Shown here in pieces: positions 5,988 through 13,356 of a stretch of DNA of 19,722 nt. How positions within the stretch are numbered: position 1 is the stretch's first letter; each line of letters begins with the position of its first letter. The stretch spans positions 14,463-34,184 of the forward strand of contig DLND01000062.1 of the NCBI GenBank assembly GCA_002476905.1. The letters are read 5' to 3'. Under the pieces are notes generated by a model. It was given only the letters and a program-made list of their open reading frames with translations. It had not been told where the DNA came from and ran no database searches. The stretch is from Flavobacteriales bacterium UBA7519 (lineage in GTDB: Bacteria; Bacteroidota; Bacteroidia; Flavobacteriales; Weeksellaceae). The position numbers were made by a program, and so were the translations under genes.

Positions 5988-7346
5988 ATGGAAAGTAAAA
6001 AAGAATTCTTCCTAGAGTGTTATAAACTCGGGATTATTAAGTTTGGTCGTTTCACACTGAAAAGCGGGATAGAAAGTCCGTTTTATGTGGATTTGCGTCC
6101 ACTCGCTTCTGACCCAAAAATCCTGAAAAAACTAGCCAATTATCTTTTGGAAATGTTGCCGCTGGATAATTTTGATATCATCTGTGGCGTTCCTTACGCG
6201 GCACTTCCAATGGCAACGGCGATGTCTTTGGAAAGTTATCTTCCATTAATCATCAAAAGAAAAGAAGCTAAAGCTTACGGAACAAAAAAACTAATTGAAG
6301 GGATTTACGAAAAAGGACAAAACTGTCTTTTGGTAGAAGACGTCATCACATCCGGAAAATCTTTGGTCGAGACTATTGAGGAAGTTGAAAATGAAGGCAT
6401 CAAAGTTTCGGACATCGTTGTAGTTCTTGACAGACAACAAGGCGGCAAAGAAAAGTTAGAAGCCAAAGGTTACAAAGTACATTCGCTTTTCAATATTTCT
6501 GAAGTTGTGGAAATCCTGAGAGGAGTTAATTACATTGATGACGAAGAGGTTGCAAGAATTCAAGATTTTGTCAATGGAAATCAAGTGGTTTTTGAAGAGA
6601 AAAAACGTCTGTCTTACGAGCAAAAATTAGAAGTTGCTGAACATTCGTTCGCCAAGAAAATCCTTGAAATTGCGATTGAAAAAAGGTCAAACCTGATTGC
6701 ATCTGCAGACTTTATCACAACAAAAGAATTATTAGATTTCGCTGATATCGTTGGTCCACACATTGTCGCTCTTAAAACTCACATCGATATTTTGAATGAT
6801 TTTGATGCTGATGAAACCATTCTTCCGCTCAAAGATTTAGCCACAAAACATAATTTTCTTTTGATGGAAGATAGAAAATTTGCTGACATCGGAAATACTC
6901 AACAACTTCAATTTTCTTATGGAACATACAAGATTTCCAACTGGGCAGACTTGGTAACTTCTCACGTTATTGGCGGAAGCAAAAGTTTGGACTGCTTTAT
7001 GAATGTTGGTGTTGTAGCGATTTTAGGGATGTCTTCTCAAGGAACTTTGACCGATTCTCATTATCGTGAAGAAGCTTTGAAAGTAATAGAAAACCATCAG
7101 AGTATAATGGGGTGCGTCGCTCAGAATAAAGTTCCTGACCAGCTTTTACTGTTCACGCCAGGTGTTAATTTGGGAACAAGTGGAGATGACAAAGGTCAAC
7201 AATACAACTCCCCGGAACACGTGATTAGAAATTACGGAACAGATTTCATCATCGTAGGACGCGGAATTTACAAAGCCGATGAGCCTGAACAAGAAGCTTT
7301 ACGCTACAAAAACGAAGGCTGGAAAGCGTATCAGGATTCTTTGTAA
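5988..7346 (+). CDS. pyrEF: Bifunctional UMP synthase: orotate phosphoribosyltransferase fused to eukaryote-type OMP decarboxylase
   Basis: A 452-residue fusion covering the last two steps of UMP synthesis. The OPRT half (about residues 1-205) has FTLKSGIESPFYVDLR, the PRPP-site motif VEDVITSGKS (116-125) and the lysine-rich loop RKEAKAYGTKK. The OMP decarboxylase half (about 216-452) has LKTHID (K263), the catalytic array EDRKFADIGNT (D295, K297, D300), and the phosphate-binding GQQYNSP with IIVGRGI. These motifs, and the order OPRT then OMPDC, follow animal and plant UMP synthase. The usual Bacteroidota PyrF is a separate protein of roughly 270 residues from another subfamily. The two halves join without a stop, frameshift or internal start that I can see. 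The gene stands apart from other pyr genes, with its own strong promoter. Confidence 0.93.
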   Translation: MESKKEFFLECYKLGIIKFGRFTLKSGIESPFYVDLRPLASDPKILKKLANYLLEMLPLDNFDIICGVPYAALPMATAMSLESYLPLIIKRKEAKAYGTKKLIEGIYEKGQNCLLVEDVITSGKSLVETIEEVENEGIKVSDIVVVLDRQQGGKEKLEAKGYKVHSLFNISEVVEILRGVNYIDDEEVARIQDFVNGNQVVFEEKKRLSYEQKLEVAEHSFAKKILEIAIEKRSNLIASADFITTKELLDFADIVGPHIVALKTHIDILNDFDADETILPLKDLATKHNFLLMEDRKFADIGNTQQLQFSYGTYKISNWADLVTSHVIGGSKSLDCFMNVGVVAILGMSSQGTLTDSHYREEALKVIENHQSIMGCVAQNKVPDQLLLFTPGVNLGTSGDDKGQQYNSPEHVIRNYGTDFIIVGRGIYKADEPEQEALRYKNEGWKAYQDSL

Positions 7347-7365
7347 TTTTAACAATATAACATCA

Positions 7366-7429
7366 CGCTTCATCAGAAAAAAATAGTAGTTTTAGATAAT
7401 GATTATTTTTTGATGAAGCGATTTTTTTT
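7366..7429 (+). terminator. Long hairpin plus T8 tract overlapping the next start codon (terminator/attenuator)
   Basis: CGCTTCATCA (7366-7375) pairs perfectly with TGATGAAGCG (7411-7420). The stem extends inward through a G-T wobble and four A-T pairs, and eight T residues follow (7422-7429). It starts 20 bases after the pyrEF stop. Its 3' arm contains the ATG (7413) of the following gene, and the T tract encodes the start of that signal peptide. It could terminate pyrEF transcripts and block translation from read-through RNA. Confidence 0.65.
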
Positions 7430-10226
7430 GTGTCTATCCTTAATTTGTTATTTCTCGGCAAAAGCGCAGCGAGATACTATCTCAATCCGAGCCAGGCTGA
7501 ATGAAGATCAGAAAACGATCTCTGTTGAACAGGTTCTTATTTACCATAATCCTCATCAAAAAGCAATTAAACAAGTCAAGCTTCTGAATTGGGTTTCTGC
7601 TTATCAAAAACGCAAAACGCCACTTCTCAAAAGAAAAGTTGAAGACCGAAAAAAGGATTTATACTTTGCCAAGGATAATCAACTCGGAAAATTAGAAAGT
7701 CTCCAATATTCTTACGGAAATAACTTTTCAGAAGTGCTTAGTAAAAATCAGGAGAACGTTTATATCCCTTTATCCGAATCACTGAATCCGGGAGAACGCA
7801 TAAAAATTTCACTCAATTATCAGATCCGTTTGCCCGACGCCAGATTTACCGGCTATGGAATAGACGCTAATGATATTTTGCTAAAATATTTCTTTCTGGT
7901 GCCGGACACTTTTGAAAATGAAAATCAAAGCAACAGTTTCTACAGGGACACAGAAGAAACCGGCAATGCAGGATCTTTCTGGACTGTTGATTTTACGCTT
8001 CCAGAGAGTTGGAAATGCTATTCTAACCTAGCAAGACACTCGGAGTCGGGATTTTCAGGCATATCAATAAATGACCCGGAATTTCAGCTTTCAAAAAAAA
8101 ATTATCCTAGTTTTCAGCCTACAATTGATGGAGAAAAAATCAATATCCAGCTAGGTTATGAGATTTCTGACTATCAACAGAAAATACTGGAACCGGTTTT
8201 GGTCAATCATCTTAGTTTTCTCAAAAATAAAACCGGAAACCTGCCGGAAAATATTTTCATCACTCAAAAATTTCTTAACAAAGAAGAGTTTTTCGGTATT
8301 GATGATATTAAATTCTGGAAATTCAGATACCAACTTTTTACAGATTATGAAAAGGCTGATCTGGATTATTTCAGCTTGCTATCAAAAAAAATCACTGAAG
8401 AAGGCATTATCACCAACAAAACTAATGATCACTGGTTAAAAAACGGAATCAAATCGTATCTGGAAATCCAGTATCTTAAAAAGTTTTATCCGAACCATCT
8501 CTTATTGGGAAATCTGCCCGAAAACGTTAAAATACTTGGCATAAAACCAATAAAAGCTTTTCACGCATCAAAACTGAAGCTATCTGAACGTTATGGACTA
8601 GCCTATCATTACATTTATACGCAGAATCTGGATCAGAAAATTACAACGCCTTATCATCAGCTCAGTAATTTCAATACAACAGCCATAAGCCAGTTTGAAA
8701 CCGGAAGTCTACTTAATTACATTTCCGAATATCATGGCTCGGAACAATTTGACTTGTTTCTAAAAAATTATCTATCTTCCAATTACCAGAAAAAGTCAGA
8801 TGGTTCGGACTTTCTAAAAGCATTGGAAAAATCAACAGATGGCAACTCGGATTTTTTAGAACGAATGATGAATGAGAAACACAGAATTAATTTTAACCTG
8901 AAAAGTATCAAGAAAAAAAATGAAAGTTATAATGTTCAGCTGCGATCCAGAAATGCCGATCTGATTCCCCTGAAACTACAATCCGAAACAAGAGAAGGCT
9001 ACAAAAATACCTTCTGGAAAAGTGCAAGTGAGCTAAGCAGAGATTCCGTCTCAATTCCGAATAAGAGTATTTACAAAATCGTTTTGAACGATGACTATAT
9101 CTTCCCGGAAACCAATTACAGAGATAATTATATCTACACCAAAGGATTATTTTCTAATGCAAAAAAAATCCGACTTAAGCTTATAAAAGATATTCAGAAT
9201 CCGGAATACAACGAGATTTTCCTGACGCCTCGTCTTACGTTCAATGCGTATGATAAAGTACTGCTTGGACTTAATTTTAAAAATCAAGGAATATTTGATC
9301 AGAAATTTGATTACTCGGTGACACCCTATTACAGCACGGGAACGGGCAAGCTTACAGGATCCGGAGCGATAAACTACTCTATTCTGCCTCCCAACAATTT
9401 CTTCAGAAGGTGGAACTTTGGTATATCTGGCTCATATTTTCATTATGACAATGACTTGGCTTACAAAAGATTTGGAGCAGGAACCTCTTTCGATTTTCAA
9501 AAGAATCCGAGAAGTGCGATTTGCAGGAGTTTATATTTTTCATATAATTATTATGAAAGAGAACTGACACCACTTATGATTCGTAATAATCAATATTCTA
9601 AATACAACCTTTGGAGCATTGGCTATTCTTACTCTGACAACAGTCTGATCCATGAAAAATACATAAGAACCAATCTCCAGTGGATGGAAGATTTTCAGAA
9701 AATTTCTGCCGAAGCGTTCTATCGCTGGGAGTTTGCGAAGAATAAAAAGATCAGTTTCCGCCTATTTGCAGGTTATTTTCTGAGAAATGACACTAAAAAT
9801 GCTTTATTCAACTACGGAATTTCGAGGGTATCTAACTACACTTTTTCCTACGGACTTCTGGGTCAGAGTGCAACATCCGGAATCTTATCCCAGCAGTTTA
9901 TATTAGCTGAAGGCGGTTTTAAATCATTTTTTAACACGTCGGTCAATCAATTTATTACCAGCGTTAATGTAGATTCACATCTTTGGAAATGGTTTAATCT
10001 GTATGCAGATGCCGGCATTTACAAAAATAGGACGAGACAGGCGGAGTTTATCTGGGATTCTGGTGTGAAGGTAAAAGTAGTTCCGGATTTTCTGGAGATC
10101 TATTTCCCTGTAGCTTCAAGTTTAGGATTTGAGCCCGGCTTCAAGGATTACGGACGCAGAATCCGATATACACTGATTCTTAATTTGGGCGCACTGATTA
10201 ACAACCTTAGAAGAGGGGTGTTTTAA
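7413..10226 (+). CDS. M1-peptidase-like protein lacking zinc ligands, with C-terminal outer-membrane beta-barrel
   Basis: A 937-residue exported protein. The signal peptide is MKRFFLCLSLICYFSAKA, cleavage before Q19. Residues 20-500 resemble the N-terminal beta domain and thermolysin-like domain of M1 aminopeptidases. The segment DHWLKNGIKSYLEIQYL (339-355) lines up with the M1 segment that ends LWLNEGFASYLE. Counting back, the place of HExxH reads SLLSK (321-325), and the third ligand E is N344, so zinc binding and catalysis are not expected. From about residue 601 to the end the sequence alternates polar and aromatic residues in many beta strands, with a lipid-facing aromatic pattern typical of outer-membrane barrels. 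Function unknown; perhaps an outer-membrane receptor, scaffold or channel with a surface or periplasmic pseudo-peptidase domain. A weak -7 element (TAGTTTTA, 7387-7394) inside the hairpin could start transcripts lacking its 5' arm. Confidence 0.75.
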   Translation: MKRFFLCLSLICYFSAKAQRDTISIRARLNEDQKTISVEQVLIYHNPHQKAIKQVKLLNWVSAYQKRKTPLLKRKVEDRKKDLYFAKDNQLGKLESLQYSYGNNFSEVLSKNQENVYIPLSESLNPGERIKISLNYQIRLPDARFTGYGIDANDILLKYFFLVPDTFENENQSNSFYRDTEETGNAGSFWTVDFTLPESWKCYSNLARHSESGFSGISINDPEFQLSKKNYPSFQPTIDGEKINIQLGYEISDYQQKILEPVLVNHLSFLKNKTGNLPENIFITQKFLNKEEFFGIDDIKFWKFRYQLFTDYEKADLDYFSLLSKKITEEGIITNKTNDHWLKNGIKSYLEIQYLKKFYPNHLLLGNLPENVKILGIKPIKAFHASKLKLSERYGLAYHYIYTQNLDQKITTPYHQLSNFNTTAISQFETGSLLNYISEYHGSEQFDLFLKNYLSSNYQKKSDGSDFLKALEKSTDGNSDFLERMMNEKHRINFNLKSIKKKNESYNVQLRSRNADLIPLKLQSETREGYKNTFWKSASELSRDSVSIPNKSIYKIVLNDDYIFPETNYRDNYIYTKGLFSNAKKIRLKLIKDIQNPEYNEIFLTPRLTFNAYDKVLLGLNFKNQGIFDQKFDYSVTPYYSTGTGKLTGSGAINYSILPPNNFFRRWNFGISGSYFHYDNDLAYKRFGAGTSFDFQKNPRSAICRSLYFSYNYYERELTPLMIRNNQYSKYNLWSIGYSYSDNSLIHEKYIRTNLQWMEDFQKISAEAFYRWEFAKNKKISFRLFAGYFLRNDTKNALFNYGISRVSNYTFSYGLLGQSATSGILSQQFILAEGGFKSFFNTSVNQFITSVNVDSHLWKWFNLYADAGIYKNRTRQAEFIWDSGVKVKVVPDFLEIYFPVASSLGFEPGFKDYGRRIRYTLILNLGALINNLRRGVF

Positions 10227-10246
10227 AAAAACACCGTGGTGGTGAT
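10217..10246. terminator. Weak hairpins in the convergent 3' ends
   Basis: The two convergent stop codons are 26 bases apart. On the plus strand GGTGTTTT (10217-10224) pairs with AAAACACC (10228-10235), but no T tract follows. On the minus strand a small CACC/GGTG stem is followed by seven T residues. A shared bidirectional terminator is plausible but weak. Confidence 0.35.
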
Positions 10247-10251
10247 AGCTT

Positions 10252-11055
10252 TTATTCTAATTTTCTGAATATCCAACTATCTTGTTCTAAGGCAGTATTA
10301 TTCAGAAAGGACTTATTATGTTCAACAACATCCAGATCTTTAAATAATCTCACCACAAAATCATCCGGATGAAATGCAGAAAATGTCCGATGTCCTTCTT
10401 TCACTTTATCCCTAACTATTATTTTGCCCTTATCAAAAACTTTAATTTCTGACTCAGAAAGTCTCTGTTTAAAAGCTTCTCCCTGAAATGTAAGAAATAA
10501 AATACCTCCAGGTTTTAATATTCTTGTAAGCTCTTTTGCCCATTCATAATGTTTCTGTTCCGACAGATGCGTGAAAATTGAAATTCCGTAGATGACATCA
10601 AAAAAATTGTTTTCATAAGGAAGATCTGCTTCCAGAAAGTTGAGGTTAAAATTTACATTTTTTATATTAGCTCTGTTCCATTCTATACTTTGAGGGTTGT
10701 AATCAGTCGCGTAGATTTCAGCAGATGGTAAAATATTGGGAAAATGTCTTACAACTCTTGCTGGCCCGCAACCCCAATCTAATATTTTAATATTTTCAAT
10801 GTTACTAAAATTGCTGAACTTATTACTCAGCCATACTGCCGTTTTCTCCCCACCATTGTAATAATGATAATAATCAAGATGAAAAGATTCGTAAATTAAA
10901 TAATCGGGTGGTAATAATACATCGGGATTCTCTTGGATAAACTTTTTATTTTTTGAATTATTTTTAAATTGATTAACATAATAATTTATTTTATCAGCAA
11001 CAAAAATCAGTTTAAATCTTCTTAATAAATTTGAGAACTTGGTCTTATTATTCAT
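10252..11055 (-). CDS. Class I SAM-dependent methyltransferase
   Basis: A 267-residue cytosolic enzyme with a standard Rossmann methyltransferase core at about residues 90-200. Motif I is ILDWGCGPARVVRHFP, motif II ends with the acidic residue in IYATDYNP, motif III/IV is ADLPYENNFFDVIYGISIFTHL, and then ELTRILKPGGILFLTFQG. The first 60 residues are basic and rich in Asn and Lys (MNNKTKFSNLLRRFKL), without a signal peptide. A DYYHYYNGGEKTAVWL segment precedes the core, as in methyltransferases associated with glycan or lipid modification. The substrate is unknown. It is monocistronic, convergent with the barrel protein. Its 5' part and upstream region look more AT-rich than the neighbouring genes, perhaps a later acquisition. 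Confidence 0.85.
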   Translation of the reverse strand: MNNKTKFSNLLRRFKLIFVADKINYYVNQFKNNSKNKKFIQENPDVLLPPDYLIYESFHLDYYHYYNGGEKTAVWLSNKFSNFSNIENIKILDWGCGPARVVRHFPNILPSAEIYATDYNPQSIEWNRANIKNVNFNLNFLEADLPYENNFFDVIYGISIFTHLSEQKHYEWAKELTRILKPGGILFLTFQGEAFKQRLSESEIKVFDKGKIIVRDKVKEGHRTFSAFHPDDFVVRLFKDLDVVEHNKSFLNNTALEQDSWIFRKLE

Positions 11056-11283
11056 CTATAATTTTATAATTTGTAAAAATATAATTTTTATTATAATATA
11101 AGATGTTTTAAAGTGAATCTGATGAAGAAATCTCTACTTCAATTAAGTTCTTAACTGCTAAAATTGTTAATTTTTATGTCCTTAAATAATTTAAATTAAA
11201 GAAATTGACAGATAGTAAAGAACTGTAGAAATTTCGATCAATTATCAATTATATTAAAAATGTAATATCGATCTACATAAGAT

Positions 11284-11311
11284 AAAAAAAGGCTTCCAAA
11301 ATAGGAAGCCT
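11284..11311 (-). terminator. Rho-independent terminator of the first T9SS-cargo gene
   Basis: Stem AGGCTTCC (11290-11297) with GGAAGCCT (11304-11311) around a 6-base loop, followed on the minus strand by a run of T (the A run at 11284-11290). It lies 24 bases past the stop codon. Confidence 0.85.
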
Positions 11312-11334
11312 TCTATTTTTAAGAAAAACTATGA

Positions 11335-12123
11335 TTAGTTTTTGATAACTTTCTGAGATACTTTTTCTCCGTTTACAGTTCCAGTTACGATGTACATCCC
11401 TTTAGCAAGAGAAGAAACATTCAAAGTAGAACCTTCTGTTACTTTAGCAGCTTTTACAACTTGACCAGCAGCGTTTACGATTTGGATATCACCATTTTTA
11501 GCGAAAGCGATAGACTCTCCAACAACAGTATTTTTAACCAATATAGAGTTTGTTTTTGCAAAATCTGCAACTGCTAAAGTTGCAGAACCTTTGATATCAT
11601 CTACAAACAATGCATTAGTCGAACTCTTTTGTAACTTTATAGAAAAAGATGGAGTTGACCCCCAAGATACTCCAGTAAGATCTAATGTGATGGTAACCCA
11701 ATCATTAGTATTGATGCTTCCTGTATAAGAATTTGCTCCTGTAGCAGTCAGAGTAACATTTCCAGTTGTACCTGCGGGAACGTTGAAATACTTACTTCCA
11801 GCAGCTGTTCCATCTCCAGCATTGAAAGAAACTCCACCAGCAACACCTTTTACCTTCAATGTAATATAATTGATTCCTGTAACATTCATGTTTTTATTAG
11901 CTGTCATTACATAAATGTTTGATGTACCTGTATTATCAGTAATTTTTAATGCACCTGTTCCACCAACACCACCAGTTGCACTTTGTTCTCCAGACTTAAG
12001 ATCAAATCCTAAGCTTGATTGAAAAGCAGTCCAATCATTAAAATCAGAGCCAGCAAAAAGGTTACTTTGTGCTGAAACTGTCATTGCTGCAGCAATACTT
12101 AAAATAGTAAAGATTTTTTTCAT
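11335..12123 (-). CDS. Small secreted protein with T9SS type A C-terminal sorting domain
   Basis: A 262-residue exported protein. The signal peptide is MKKIFTILSIAAAMTVSA, cleavage before Q19. The middle (about 20-185) is Gly/Thr/Ser-rich and looks like an all-beta jelly-roll, carbohydrate-binding-like domain (FNDWTAF, ALKITDN, DWVTITLDLTGV, LFVDDIKG). No catalytic motif is seen. The last 70 residues form a T9SS type A sorting domain, with IQIVNAAGQVVKAAKV, LNVSSLAKGMYIVTG and the lysine-rich end VSQKVIKN. The T9SS would carry it across the outer membrane, then cut the domain off or anchor the protein. It is related to the next minus-strand gene mainly through this domain and through an identical 16-base leader before the ATG. 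Substrate and role unknown. Confidence 0.88.
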   Translation of the reverse strand: MKKIFTILSIAAAMTVSAQSNLFAGSDFNDWTAFQSSLGFDLKSGEQSATGGVGGTGALKITDNTGTSNIYVMTANKNMNVTGINYITLKVKGVAGGVSFNAGDGTAAGSKYFNVPAGTTGNVTLTATGANSYTGSINTNDWVTITLDLTGVSWGSTPSFSIKLQKSSTNALFVDDIKGSATLAVADFAKTNSILVKNTVVGESIAFAKNGDIQIVNAAGQVVKAAKVTEGSTLNVSSLAKGMYIVTGTVNGEKVSQKVIKN

Positions 12124-12129
12124 TTTATT

Positions 12130-12145
12130 AAAGTTTAAAATTGTT
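12130..12145 (-). promoter_or_regulatory. Conserved leader element, copy 1
   Basis: The minus strand reads AACAATTTTAAACTTT, then 6 bases, then the ATG at 12123. The same 16 bases with the same 6-base gap precede the gene starting at 13205. It is probably a translation-enhancing or regulatory leader. Confidence 0.55.
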
Positions 12146-12169
12146 TTTTTTTCTTTTTGTAGAGGAATG

Positions 12170-12200
12170 CTAAATTAATAAAAATATATATCTTGCAAAA
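12170..12200 (-). promoter_or_regulatory. Putative promoter of the T9SS-cargo gene ending at 11335
   Basis: On the minus strand TTTTG (12200-12196), 18 bases, then TAATTTAG (12177-12170), one base off TAnnTTTG. The spacing equals that of the sister gene's promoter. Confidence 0.5.
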
Positions 12201-12394
12201 TTTTATTTATTTTTTAACATTCACACAATAAATTGTCTCGTTTTGATCTAGGTTGGAGAATTTTTCCTTGTTAATATTTAACATTCTTCCATCCAACTTT
12301 GTTCAAACTCATCTGTCCCAAAGATAATCATATTAGTAAAACTAAATGTTAAGACTGTTTTAAATCATATTAACTTAATGTTCTAAATATATAA

Positions 12395-12422
12395 GAAAAA
12401 ACGCTGCCCAATCGGGCAGCGT
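12395..12422 (-). terminator. Rho-independent terminator of the second T9SS-cargo gene
   Basis: Perfect 9-bp GC-rich stem ACGCTGCCC (12401-12409) with GGGCAGCGT (12414-12422) around AATC, followed on the minus strand by a T tract. It lies 24 bases past the stop codon, the same distance as in the sister gene. Confidence 0.9.
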
Positions 12423-12446
12423 AATTATTTTCCAATTTATCAAAAA

Positions 12447-13205
12447 TTATTTCTTGATTACTTTCTGTGATACAGCTTGTCCGTTTACAAGACCAGTTAC
12501 TACGTAAGTTCCTTTTGGCAAAGCAGAAACATCTAATCTACCGTTTTCTGCAACCTCAGCAGTTTTTACAACTTGACCGGCAGTGTTATAAACTGATACT
12601 TTTGCAGCAGCTCCGAAAATAAGCTCGTTAGAAACGATTGTATTTTTCACCAAGTTTGCTTTTGCTTTTGTAGCATCTACAACTGCCATTGTTACATAAG
12701 CAGTCCAAGAAACATCGTCAATTGTTACTTGCTTATTACCAGTTGTAGTACCTGCAGGGTAAGTAATTTTTATTTTAACAGATCCGGCTTTGTTTATAGC
12801 TTTAGAAAAATCGTAAACTGTAGTATCCGCTCCTGAAGTAGCACCAATTGCTGTTGTTGTAGCAACTTCTACCCCATCTACTTGGATTGATAAAATTCTT
12901 GCACTTCCACCTGTAAAAGCTTTTCTATACTTGAAGCTAAAAGTTCCAACACCATTAGGAATAGTAAATTCTACAGAACTAGGTTCATCAGCCCTTCTTA
13001 ACATAAGCCCTTTACCCGTAATTGCGTAATCACCTTCGTCACGAGAATGAGTGTATGCAACAGTAACACCAGATGTTTGCCCTGCAAAAGTACCATCTGC
13101 ATAAGTGGATGTCAAAACTGTTTGTGAATTAAAGTTTTCTGATCCCTGAGCATTCACTGTCGCAGTCATAGCTACTACAGCTAATAAAGAATAAAATTTT
13201 TTCAT
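12447..13205 (-). CDS. Small secreted protein with T9SS type A C-terminal sorting domain (sister of the neighbouring gene)
   Basis: A 252-residue exported protein. The signal peptide is MKKFYSLLAVVAMTATVNA, cleavage before Q20. The middle (about 20-175) looks like an all-beta domain (SVEFTIPNGVGTFSFKYRK, ILSIQVDGVEV, QVTIDDVSWTAYV), of the kind often found in Bacteroidota surface proteins that bind or display glycans. No catalytic motif is seen. The end is a T9SS type A sorting domain, with VSVYNTAGQVVKTAEV, LDVSALPKGTYVVTG and VSQKVIKK. In the sorting domain it is very close to the gene at 11335-12123. The two N-terminal domains differ, so this is a mixed or old duplication rather than a recent copy. 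Own promoter and terminator. Confidence 0.88.
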   Translation of the reverse strand: MKKFYSLLAVVAMTATVNAQGSENFNSQTVLTSTYADGTFAGQTSGVTVAYTHSRDEGDYAITGKGLMLRRADEPSSVEFTIPNGVGTFSFKYRKAFTGGSARILSIQVDGVEVATTTAIGATSGADTTVYDFSKAINKAGSVKIKITYPAGTTTGNKQVTIDDVSWTAYVTMAVVDATKAKANLVKNTIVSNELIFGAAAKVSVYNTAGQVVKTAEVAENGRLDVSALPKGTYVVTGLVNGQAVSQKVIKK

Positions 13206-13211
13206 AATATA

Positions 13212-13227
13212 AAAGTTTAAAATTGTT
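13212..13227 (-). promoter_or_regulatory. Conserved leader element, copy 2
   Basis: Identical 16 bases (AACAATTTTAAACTTT on the minus strand), again exactly 6 bases before the ATG (13205). Flanking bases differ from copy 1. Confidence 0.55.
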
Positions 13228-13242
13228 CTGTTTTGTCTGTGG

Positions 13243-13271
13243 CAAATATAAAATATTATCTTTAACTACAA
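13243..13271 (-). promoter_or_regulatory. Promoter of the T9SS-cargo gene ending at 12447
   Basis: On the minus strand TTG (13271-13269), 18 bases, then TATATTTG (13250-13243), an exact TAnnTTTG. The leader is about 32 bases and includes the conserved 16-base element. Confidence 0.7.
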
Positions 13272-13331
13272 TTTTAACAACCCCTTTCCCGTTTTAAATA
13301 ATTGTTAATTCGCTGTAAAGCCTATTATTAG

Positions 13332-13339
13332 TACATTTG
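13332..13339 (+). promoter_or_regulatory. Putative -7 element of the large barrel-protein gene
   Basis: TACATTTG matches TAnnTTTG and lies 17 bases before the GTG start at 13357, giving a leader of about ten bases. A good -33 TTG is not present at 18-19 bases. The divergent promoter for the T9SS-cargo gene lies within 100 bases. Confidence 0.55.
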
Positions 13340-13356
13340 CTTATCATAACTAAAGG

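Larger units (their letters stand above)
12124..12446. other. 323-base intergenic region between the two T9SS-cargo genes
   Basis: It holds the leader and promoter of the left gene (12130-12200) and the terminator of the right gene (12395-12422). The AT-rich stretch between 12201 and 12390 shows no open frame worth calling and no clear RNA structure. There is only an imperfect inverted match between GTTGGAGAAT near 12250 and ATTCTTCC..CCAAC near 12290. Confidence 0.6.
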
